Of a DNA stretch of 19,344 bases, positions 1 through 6,479 are shown piece by piece. Position numbers and translations under genes: made by a program. This DNA comes from Actinomycetes bacterium (GTDB lineage Bacteria; Actinomycetota; Acidimicrobiia; Acidimicrobiales; RAAP-2): the NCBI GenBank assembly GCA_021849435.1, contig JAJZSX010000008.1, positions 1-19,344 on the forward strand. The letters are read 5' to 3'. The notes under the pieces were generated by a model. It did no database searches. It had not been told where the DNA came from and saw only the letters and a program-made list of their open reading frames with translations. Position 1 is the stretch's first letter. Each line of letters opens with the position of its first letter.

Positions 1-1113
1 GGTCCAGACGATGTTGGTACCGGTCGTCGAGTGCTCCAGGCGCAGATAGGGCCGAAGCGATCGGGCCAGCGCGAGCGCGGCCAAGCCAGAACCCACGATC
101 GGGTTCGGGCCGTGGTCGCCGAGGACGACCGCGTAGGCCGTGACCGTCTGCGTGCCGACGACGAAGTTGATCGCCATGACGTCACAGCCACCGGCGGCGC
201 CGGTGAACCCGGACTTCACCCCGATGACACCGCCCTCGCCGACGAAGGGGGTGTAGGACGACACCACGCCGGCGCCGGGCAGCGCCACCTGGGGCAGCAT
301 CACGATGTCACGCACGATCGGCTCGGCGTTCATGAGGTCGATGGCAAGGATCGTCTGGTCTCGAGCGGTCGACACGTCTCGGCTATCGATACCGGTGACT
401 TCCACGTAGTGTGTCGAGCGCAGTCCGAGCACGTGTGCGTCACGGTTCATCACCTTGACGAAGGTCGTGAGGCTGAATCCCGTCATCTCGACCAACATGT
501 GCGCGTAGTCGCCCGCCGAGTGCACGAGCAGTCCGCGCAGCAGGGTGCCCTCGCAGAGGGTCATCCCCCGAACCAGTCGCACGTTGGACTGATCGGTCAC
601 GAGGTCGTGCTGGTAGACGGCGTAGTCGCCCGCGCTCACGACGTGGCACGGGCCGCGCTGGTTGATCGCGAGCGGCAGTCGATGCAGGACGACCCACGTG
701 GTCATCAGCTTGGTGATGCTGGCGATCGGCAGTTGGGGCTGATTAGGCGAGGTGGCAAAGATCCGCAACTGCGGTATCGAGACCGCTGAGCTCAGGCCAC
801 TGGGCCAGGGGATCACCGCGGGGTGCGGGATCGTCGTGGTGGTCGTCGAGGTCGGGACCGTCGTGGTCGTGGTGGTCGTCGAGGTCGGAGTCGTCGTTGT
901 CGTCGAGGTCGGGACCGTTGTGGTTGTGGTCGTCGGGGCCAGGGTCGTCGTCGTGGTCGTGGCAAGGGCGGGGCTGGCCGAGAAGGCACCAGCTGGTGCA
1001 ATCACGAGGAACGACCCCATGAGCACGCTCGAGAGGGAGAGCGCCACCACGCCCCGACGGCGATTCCACAAGGCGCTCACCGCATCACTGTACTGGCGGG
1101 TCGCAACCGTCAT
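1..1113 (-). CDS. D-alanyl-D-alanine carboxypeptidase, secreted, 3' end outside the window
   Basis: This is a penicillin-binding-protein-type serine D,D-carboxypeptidase (peptidase S11, DacA-like). The family removes the terminal D-Ala from peptidoglycan pentapeptides outside the membrane. The frame is open for 371 codons from an ATG at 1113 to the window edge. A signal segment lies at about residues 24-51, followed by a Thr-rich linker of repeated TTTTT-VPTS units at about 52-98, then the catalytic domain. The SxxK motif is SITK at 132-135 and the KTG box is KSG at 300-302. The second motif reads SAGD at 199-202 where the family usually has SxN, so the usual Asn appears to be Gly. A GTG at 1080 is an alternative start, but neither start has a strong ribosome site. 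The gene is divergent from an L,D-transpeptidase about 100 bp away, which suggests joint peptide-stem remodelling. The C-terminal region lies outside the window, so a membrane anchor cannot be judged. Confidence 0.88.
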   Translation of the reverse strand, partial: MTVATRQYSDAVSALWNRRRGVVALSLSSVLMGSFLVIAPAGAFSASPALATTTTTTLAPTTTTTTVPTSTTTTTPTSTTTTTTTVPTSTTTTTIPHPAVIPWPSGLSSAVSIPQLRIFATSPNQPQLPIASITKLMTTWVVLHRLPLAINQRGPCHVVSAGDYAVYQHDLVTDQSNVRLVRGMTLCEGTLLRGLLVHSAGDYAHMLVEMTGFSLTTFVKVMNRDAHVLGLRSTHYVEVTGIDSRDVSTARDQTILAIDLMNAEPIVRDIVMLPQVALPGAGVVSSYTPFVGEGGVIGVKSGFTGAAGGCDVMAINFVVGTQTVTAYAVVLGDHGPNPIVGSGLAALALARSLRPYLRLEHSTTGTNIVWT

Positions 1114-1214
1114 GGGTCATGGCGTCACCGTCCAATCTGAAGGGAGGCTTCGTTCCATGTGAGTAAAATGCGCCCTGACGCTGGAAGTCCGGGCGCGACC
1201 AGTAATCTTGCTTT
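1114..1214. promoter_or_regulatory. Shared divergent promoter region of the carboxypeptidase and L,D-transpeptidase
   Basis: This 101-bp gap separates two head-to-head cell-wall enzymes, so it must hold both promoters unless transcription starts elsewhere. I could not pick out a convincing -35/-10 pair or palindrome. Neither gene has a strong Shine-Dalgarno sequence, so short or absent leaders are possible. Confidence 0.45.
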
Positions 1215-2192
<978 letters not shown>

Positions 2193-2344
2193 GGCGATTC
2201 GAACGACCACAACCGCCGGCGAGACGACGTGCGCTGGATTTCAGACGTGATCGCCGCGACGAACCGCCCGACGATGTCTGCCCCGCGCTACGCCACTCCG
2301 GCTCGGTCGGAACCTCCCGCGCAACGACGTCGGTCACGCGATGA
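2193..2344. other. Convergent intergenic gap
   Basis: The L,D-transpeptidase and DUF1801 genes end towards each other across about 150 bp. I see no coding frame, no clear stem-loop with a T-tract and no repeat here. Confidence 0.5.
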
Positions 2345-2755
2345 CTAGCTGACTGCCCGCTCCAACAGCGCCACCAACCGCCTCTTGTCGGCGGCCGTCA
2401 GCTTGGTCACGGCGTACGCGCTCGGCCAGAAGTTGCCCTCATCAAGGTGCGCGGCTTCCTGGAAGCCGATGGTCGCGTACCGCACCTTGAACTTGGCGGC
2501 GCTCTGGAAGAACACGACGACCTTGCCCTCGTCGTTTATGTAGGCCGGCATGCCGTACCAGGTCTTCGCGCCGAGTGTGGTGTGCTTCTTCACCAGTTCG
2601 TGCAAGGTTTCGGCCAGATCCTTGTCAGTCCCGGACATCTCGGCGATGGCGGCGAGGCAGGCCACCTCGAGGTCGGCGCCGACCTTCGCAGCCTTCACTT
2701 CAGCCGCCGCCGCCCTCATCGCGGCTCGCTCCTCTTTGCTGAAAGTGGCACTCAT
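2345..2755 (-). CDS. DUF1801 (YdhG-like) family protein
   Basis: This is a 136-aa soluble protein of the DUF1801/YdhG type. The recognisable core is TWYGMPAY near residues 65-72, then GKVVVFFQSAAKFKVRYATIGF and a C-terminal WPSAYAVTKLT. The family has a small alpha/beta fold and has been linked to iron handling in one Bacillus protein, but no reaction is established, so no function is assigned. The N-terminal 35 residues are charged and Ala-rich, probably helical. The start is an ATG at 2755 with GGAG four bases upstream. The gene stands alone on the minus strand. It is preceded by a 107-bp stretch closed by a 12-bp inverted repeat, described separately, which may be a leader structure controlling it. 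Confidence 0.8.
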   Translation of the reverse strand: MSATFSKEERAAMRAAAAEVKAAKVGADLEVACLAAIAEMSGTDKDLAETLHELVKKHTTLGAKTWYGMPAYINDEGKVVVFFQSAAKFKVRYATIGFQEAAHLDEGNFWPSAYAVTKLTAADKRRLVALLERAVS

Positions 2756-2773
2756 CGCACTCCGTTCATTTCA

Positions 2774-2880
2774 GGTCCGTTGGCAGGGTAGGCGACGTCG
2801 TGGTGGCGACGCTGCTTGATCGCGCCACGGTACAACGGAAACGCGGGCCGTACGTACAAAAGTGCCGATGCCAACGGACC
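2774..2880 (-). promoter_or_regulatory. Candidate structured 5' leader of the DUF1801 gene
   Basis: On the minus strand GGTCCGTTGGCA (2880-2869) is perfectly complementary to TGCCAACGGACC (2785-2774), giving a 12-bp closing helix around 83 bases. Two more helices can be drawn inside. GTACGG (2853-2848) can pair with CCGTTGTAC (2838-2830) with a bulge, and GTGGCG (2828-2823) pairs with CGCCAC (2808-2803) around a 14-nt loop. The closing helix ends 18 bases before the ATG and about 11 before its GGAG, a typical position for a leader that controls translation. It matches no riboswitch class I know. A relic of a small inverted-repeat element is an alternative, but no target-site duplication is visible. 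Confidence 0.4.
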
Positions 2881-3124
2881 CCTGTCACGGTTCGGATGAC
2901 ATCGATGGTCGCCCTCGTGGCGTCATCGTCACACTGGCTCGCCCCCAGCGCGAGGGGTAACGACGTTTCAAGTGAATGGTCGAGAAAACCCCGGTCACTG
3001 CACAACTGCCCACACGCTCCCGCTGTCCGCCGGGGCGCCCGCCGGATTCGAATATCTGCACCTAACCGAACTGACCCGGGCCAAACTGCCACACGGGTGG
3101 TTGCACGAGCGGGTCAAGGCTTCT
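2881..3124. other. Non-coding gap between the leader candidate and tRNA-Cys
   Basis: With the leader candidate, the whole gene-free stretch is 2756-3124. Open frames on both strands here have no recognisable protein features, and the plus-strand frame runs through the tRNA. The minus strand contains ATTCGAATCCGG (3053-3042), which resembles a tRNA T-arm but has no matching acceptor or anticodon arm. No terminator with a T-tract is visible behind the tRNA. Confidence 0.5.
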
Positions 3125-3198
3125 TGGAGGCGGCGTCCGGATTCGAACCGGAGTACGGGGCTTTGCAGGCCCCTGCCTAACCACTCGGCCACGCCGCC
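3125..3198 (-). tRNA. tRNA-Cys (anticodon GCA)
   Basis: The minus strand folds as a complete cloverleaf. The acceptor stem pairs GGCGGCG (3198-3192) with CGCCGCC (3135-3129), the discriminator base is U (3128), and the terminal CCA is encoded (3127-3125). The anticodon arm is GGGGC-CTGCAAA-GCCCC, giving GCA, complementary to 3164-3166. The T-arm reads CCGG-TTCGAAT-CCGG. A U discriminator is typical of tRNA-Cys. It starts 13 bases after the stop of the small membrane-protein gene in the same direction, so it could share a transcript with it. Confidence 0.97.
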
Positions 3199-3211
3199 AG
3201 AAACGACAATC

Positions 3212-3373
3212 CTACCGGCTCGCGCGACGCCCCCGGCTCACCACCAGCCACAGAATCCCCAGGATGACCGCGACGACCACGACTTTCATGATGAGTGCGA
3301 TCGCCGACGCGATGAGCGAGCCGAGAATCACCACTGCGAGCACCGCTAACGCGATCACCAAACCCGTTTTCAT
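3212..3373 (-). CDS. Small hydrophobic membrane protein, 53 aa
   Basis: This short frame starts at an ATG at 3373, with GAGAGG about seven bases upstream, and stops at TAG. The product starts MKTGLVIALAVLAVVILGS and has one hydrophobic stretch at about 4-28, a single Lys at 30, a second stretch at about 31-46 and a basic tail SRGRRASR. This predicts two short membrane helices with the positive tail in the cytoplasm. I do not recognise the family. It lies 76 bases after dinB and 13 before tRNA-Cys, all on one strand, so it may be the last protein gene of the SOS cluster or have its own promoter in the gap. The clean hydrophobic pattern and ribosome site support coding, but the short length limits certainty. 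Confidence 0.6.
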   Translation of the reverse strand: MKTGLVIALAVLAVVILGSLIASAIALIMKVVVVAVILGILWLVVSRGRRASR

Positions 3374-3449
3374 TGCCCGCCTCTCAATCGGTCGACCGTT
3401 GACCTCCGACGTAACCTACCGCGCCACGAGGTGCCGTCGACCGTCAGCG

Positions 3450-4793
3450 TCACGGCGAGTTCGGTGACGAGTCGGGGCCAAAGGCGTGGCGACCCCGCTG
3501 GGTCGCCACGTGCAATCCTTCCTCGTCGAGCTCGGCGACGGTCCCCAACGCCGATCGGCCGAAGCGCTGACGCACCTCGTCGATCGCGTCGCGCAGGCCT
3601 TCGAAGTCGATCTGGCGCGCCCGCGACGCCTGTTCGGCTCCCTCGCGGGTGTCCGAGGACTCGACCGCAACTGGCAGGGTGAGTTGGATCTCGTGGGCGC
3701 TGCGTTCGATGAAGGATGAAGCGTAGAGCCCCACCAATCGCACCGACTGGTTGAGCTCGATTGTCTCGGCGAGCGCCGCGCCGATCATCGCGATGGCCCC
3801 GTCGTCGTCGACGCCAAAGGAGAGGGTCTGCGAGCGCGACACGGAGCGCAGGTCGTCGAAGCGCACCACGAGGGTGATGGTTCGTGCGAGCTGGTGGCTC
3901 GCACGCAGTGCCCGCGCTACCACCGCCGCGTGCGCGCGTGCCGCGCTCTGGACCTCACGGACGTTTCGCAAGGACCGCGCGAATGTTTCGTCGTGGCCGA
4001 GCGACTTCGCGCCCCGGTCGACGACGACCTCGCGCCGGTCGTCGCCACGAGCGTAGGCCACCAGCGTGGCCGCCATCGCCGGCCCGACGTGGACCGCGAG
4101 CGTCGCCTCCTCAAGCGGCGCGAGGTCGCGCACCCAGCGCAGACCGAGTCGGTTGAGCTTGGCGGTGGTGGCCGGTCCCACACCCCAGAGCGCCCCGACC
4201 GGCAGCTCGGCCAGCCACCGCTGCTCGGTCGCTCGGTCGACCCAGACGACCCCAGCTCCCGGCGTGATGCGCCCGCCCACCACGGCGGGCTTGGACCGCT
4301 TCGAGGCCAGCTTCGCAAAGAGCTTGTTGCGCGCGAGTCCGACACCGCAGTTGAGGTGCAGCTCGTCCTCGATGCGCCCACGCAGCGCCCACGCGGCATC
4401 CACGGGTCGAGTCCCCAGTCGCCGCAACCCGCGCAGGTCGGCGAACAACTCGTCGAGTCCGATGGCCTCGACCGTCGGCGTGAGGTCGGTGACGATCTCG
4501 CGGAAGCGTCGCGAGTACTCCTCGTACCGGTCGAAGCGACCCGGCAGGATCACGAGGTCCGGGCAGCGCCGTCGTGCCAGAACACTCGGCATCCCACTTC
4601 GAACTCCAAATCGCCGCGCCTCGTAGCTGGCGCTCGCAATCACACCGCGTTCGCCACCACCCCCGACCGCGATCGCCCGCCCCGCGAGAGACGGGTCGTC
4701 GAGGATCTCCACCGACGCGAAGAAGGCGTCGAGGTCGACGTGCAGAACGGGCGCTTCGTCGACCGTCGGCTGGTCAGCTGGTGAGCTGGACAC
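3450..4793 (-). CDS. dinB: DNA polymerase IV (Y-family translesion polymerase)
   Basis: DinB copies past damaged template bases with low fidelity. The 447-aa product has the Y-family palm motif VLHVDLDAFFASVE near the N terminus (metal-binding Asp20) and the second acidic pair at Asp114-Glu115 in AIGLDELFADL, a variant of the usual SxDEAxLD. GVGLARNKLFAKLASKRSKP and the helix-hairpin-helix stretch LWGVGPATTAKLNRLGLRWVRDLA follow, then the little-finger domain. Retention of the acidic residues argues for an active polymerase rather than the inactive ImuB type. The frame is open further upstream, but those codons overlap the deacetylase gene. The GTG at 4793, with GAGG about nine bases before it, removes the implausible Arg/Ser-rich extension. 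This start overlaps the upstream gene by 20 bp, suggesting translational coupling. SOS control is inferred from the double LexA operator at the head of the cluster. Confidence 0.93.
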   Translation of the reverse strand: MSSSPADQPTVDEAPVLHVDLDAFFASVEILDDPSLAGRAIAVGGGGERGVIASASYEARRFGVRSGMPSVLARRRCPDLVILPGRFDRYEEYSRRFREIVTDLTPTVEAIGLDELFADLRGLRRLGTRPVDAAWALRGRIEDELHLNCGVGLARNKLFAKLASKRSKPAVVGGRITPGAGVVWVDRATEQRWLAELPVGALWGVGPATTAKLNRLGLRWVRDLAPLEEATLAVHVGPAMAATLVAYARGDDRREVVVDRGAKSLGHDETFARSLRNVREVQSAARAHAAVVARALRASHQLARTITLVVRFDDLRSVSRSQTLSFGVDDDGAIAMIGAALAETIELNQSVRLVGLYASSFIERSAHEIQLTLPVAVESSDTREGAEQASRARQIDFEGLRDAIDEVRQRFGRSALGTVAELDEEGLHVATQRGRHAFGPDSSPNSP

Positions 4794-5481
4794 TGCGAAA
4801 CGCCTCGCCGTAAGCGACGCCGACCGGTCGGCCCGCCTGCTCCGCCCGACCGTAGACGACCTCGCGGATCTCCGCGGCGTCCCCACCGAGCTGGGAGGCG
4901 TGCGCGAGCACCGCCGCGGCCTTGCGGTCGATCGTGCGCGAGATGTCAACGACAACATCCGGCTCCTGGGTGCCGCTCAACAGCAGGTGACGCACCTGGT
5001 GCGCCGCACCGTACTCGGGGAAGTAGAGCGGCATCGCGGCGGCCGGGGCCACGGCGTCGAGCAGCGCCCAGCCCGTCTCACGATGGTCGTGATGGTTGAT
5101 GTAGACACCCGCGAAGAAGGTGGCGGTCGGGTCGTGACCGACGACGACGTCGGGTCGAAGCGACCGGATGAGTCCCACCAACTCACCGCGCAGGACGGCG
5201 TCGTTCACGACGTCGCCGTCGGGGTGGTCGAGACCCACGACGGACTCCACGCCCAAGAGCGCCGCGGCTGACTCGAACTCCGAGCGCCGAACGCCCCGCA
5301 GTGACTTAGCGTCGGTCTGGCCAGAGTGCGAACCCTTCGAACCGTCACAGACGACCACCATGTGAACGGCGCAACCCTCGCTCGCCCACTGGGCGAGCAC
5401 CCCACCGGCCGCGACGTCGGCGTCATCGGGGTGGGCGTAGACCGCGAGTGCGCTCTGGGGTTGTAGGCGCAAGTTGCGCAT
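4774..5481 (-). CDS. PIG-L/LmbE family zinc-dependent deacetylase
   Basis: The PIG-L family hydrolyses N-acetyl groups on sugar amines or amide bonds of sugar-thiol conjugates, as in MshB and Mca of the mycothiol pathway. The 235-aa product has the zinc motif AHPDD at 16-20, a GSKGS loop at about 47-51 and the second metal motif HHDH at 130-133. It is shorter than typical MshB or Mca (near 290-300 aa), so neither name is justified. The chosen ATG at 5481 is one base after the nrdR stop and has GGAG seven bases upstream; an open extension to 5628 only repeats nrdR in another frame. No signal peptide is seen, so it is cytoplasmic. It sits between nrdR and dinB, overlapping dinB by 20 bp, so it should be expressed with SOS genes. 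The substrate is unknown; a thiol conjugate or cell-wall sugar is possible. Confidence 0.88.
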   Translation of the reverse strand: MRNLRLQPQSALAVYAHPDDADVAAGGVLAQWASEGCAVHMVVVCDGSKGSHSGQTDAKSLRGVRRSEFESAAALLGVESVVGLDHPDGDVVNDAVLRGELVGLIRSLRPDVVVGHDPTATFFAGVYINHHDHRETGWALLDAVAPAAAMPLYFPEYGAAHQVRHLLLSGTQEPDVVVDISRTIDRKAAAVLAHASQLGGDAAEIREVVYGRAEQAGRPVGVAYGEAFRSVQLTS

Positions 5482-5482
5482 G

Positions 5483-5953
5483 TCAGCTCCGCAGTTTTGG
5501 CGCGGTCGACTTGACGAGCATTCCAATCTCGCGCGCGAAGTCCTCGGTGCCCTCAAAGCCCTTGTAGACCGACGCGAAACGAACGTAGGCGACGTCGTCA
5601 ACGGGTCGGATCGCGTCGAGGGTGGCACGTCCGATCTCCTCGCTCGACACGTCGCGGTTCAAGAGGCGCATCGACTCCTCGACGCTCGCGGCGATCCCCA
5701 CCATGACGCGCTCGTCGACCGGCCGGTTCTTGCACGCGGCCCGGATTCCCATAAGGATCTTGGACTGATCGAAGGGCTCGCGTTCCCCGGAACGTTTGAC
5801 GACGACGAAGCCGACCTCCTCGATCCGCTCAAACGTCGTGTAGCGCTGGCCGCACCCCGCGCACTCGCGGCGACGGCGAATCGCCACCCCGTCTTCGGCC
5901 AGGCGCGAATCGACGACACGGTCGTCGTCAGCCGAGCAGAAGGGGCATCGCAT
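5483..5953 (-). CDS. nrdR: Transcriptional repressor NrdR
   Basis: NrdR represses ribonucleotide reductase genes when its ATP-cone domain senses (d)ATP. The 156-aa product has a zinc ribbon (CPFC at 3-6 and CAGC at 31-34) with the Arg-rich DNA-binding segment RRRREC between them, followed by TTFER and an ATP-cone at about residues 48-138 (VVVKRSGEREPFDQSKI). The length is normal for the family. I chose the ATG giving MRCPFC, the usual NrdR N terminus; a GTG three codons earlier is possible. It follows the LysM gene by 31 bases. In mycobacteria and corynebacteria nrdR also sits beside the LysM division suppressor and lexA. I found no convincing NrdR box in the window, and no ribonucleotide reductase gene is present. 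Confidence 0.95.
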   Translation of the reverse strand: MRCPFCSADDDRVVDSRLAEDGVAIRRRRECAGCGQRYTTFERIEEVGFVVVKRSGEREPFDQSKILMGIRAACKNRPVDERVMVGIAASVEESMRLLNRDVSSEEIGRATLDAIRPVDDVAYVRFASVYKGFEGTEDFAREIGMLVKSTAPKLRS

Positions 5954-5984
5954 CTCCGCCACGATACACGCAAAATTCGACAAA

Positions 5985-6410
5985 TTATGGTATAAGGACG
6001 TGCTCACCCGGGACCACCACATTCGAGTGCAGCTCCCTGACGAGCGCGCGACGAGCCAGCGCGGGATCGAGCGGATTGGCGAGCCGCGCTATCGAGTCAA
6101 CAGTGTCGCCTGCCTGGACGACGTAGACCATGCCCGAGGCGAGCGACGTGCCCGTCGCCAGGTCGGTGGGCAGGCCCGTGCCCGTCGTGCCGCCAAAGGC
6201 GGGGCCGGGCCACGCGAGCAGTACTAGTCCGACCGCTATCGCGACGCCGAGCAGCACACCCTGACGCTGGCGACGCCGACGAGCCCGCGCGAGGCGGCGA
6301 CTCGTGACGTTGACGCCCGTGCGCCACGCAACGTTCGTCTCAGAGACGAGCCGCAGACGGGGGGTGACGGGTGGACGGAACTCGTACTCCGTCAATGCGA
6401 CTGCGGACAC
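5985..6410 (-). CDS. LysM membrane protein, probable SOS cell-division suppressor (DivS/ChiZ-like)
   Basis: The 141-aa product has a basic N-terminal cytoplasmic part (RRLARARRRRQRQ at about 38-50), one membrane helix at about 51-72, a short Gly/Thr linker, and a single LysM domain at about 95-141 (YVVQAGDTVDSIARLANP...VVVPGEHVLIP). LysM binds peptidoglycan, so the domain should face the wall. The architecture and position match YneA, DivS and ChiZ, SOS-induced proteins that delay division; DivS and ChiZ also neighbour lexA and nrdR. The start is GTG with GGAGG five bases upstream. Two LexA boxes lie within 55 bases upstream and surround its promoter. No hydrolase domain is seen, so a division-blocking role is inferred from context rather than motifs. 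LysM proteins of other function remain possible. Confidence 0.85.
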   Translation of the reverse strand: MSAVALTEYEFRPPVTPRLRLVSETNVAWRTGVNVTSRRLARARRRRQRQGVLLGVAIAVGLVLLAWPGPAFGGTTGTGLPTDLATGTSLASGMVYVVQAGDTVDSIARLANPLDPALARRALVRELHSNVVVPGEHVLIP

Positions 6411-6423
6411 CGTTGCCTCCTTC

Positions 6424-6467
6424 TAGACGAACACCTGTTCGTATACTAGCGAACAGGTGTTCGTCTA
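6424..6467. promoter_or_regulatory. Double LexA operator as an 18-bp perfect inverted repeat
   Basis: Two 14-bp LexA boxes, CGAACACCTGTTCG (6428-6441) and CGAACAGGTGTTCG (6450-6463), are exact reverse complements. The symmetry extends four bases further out on each side, so TAGACGAACACCTGTTCG (6424-6441) mirrors 6450-6467 with an 8-bp centre. The box centres are 22 bp apart, about two helical turns, so two LexA dimers would lie on the same face. The form matches the actinobacterial/Bacillus SOS consensus CGAACnnnnGTTCG and the boxes at lexA in this window. Confidence 0.95.
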
Positions 6468-6471
6468 ACAA
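6443..6471 (-). promoter_or_regulatory. Promoter of the LysM-nrdR-deacetylase-dinB cluster
   Basis: On the minus strand TTGTTA (6471-6466) and TAGTAT (6448-6443) are separated by exactly 17 bases, a good housekeeping-sigma promoter. One LexA box fills the spacer and the other covers the expected start of transcription, so bound LexA should block the polymerase completely. Confidence 0.75.
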
Positions 6472-6479
6472 GGGCCCGG

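Noticed and set aside
31..789. 252-codon plus-strand frame over the carboxypeptidase
   Set aside because: It is antisense to a gene with clear SITK and KSG motifs and shows only charged, low-complexity sequence.
2766..3092. Minus-strand open frame of 108 codons
   Set aside because: Arg/Thr-rich composition without domain pattern, and it runs through the candidate leader. It looks like a chance frame in GC-rich DNA.
3020..3110. T-arm-like ATTCGAATCCGG on the minus strand, possible second tRNA or attachment-site copy
   Set aside because: No acceptor stem, anticodon arm or CCA can be built. The match to tRNA-Cys is limited to about 11 bases of the generally conserved T-arm, and no integrase is present.
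2800..3180. Plus-strand open frame of 126 codons in the gap before and over the tRNA
   Set aside because: Its C terminus (SGFEPEYGALQAPA) is the usual false translation of the antisense of a tRNA, and no family features or ribosome site are visible.
6424..6467. 18-bp inverted repeat as a transcription terminator for the HExxH/VWA gene
   Set aside because: Each arm is an exact LexA box and a promoter is nested inside. No T-tract follows on the minus strand. It may still form a hairpin, but the operator explanation is sufficient.
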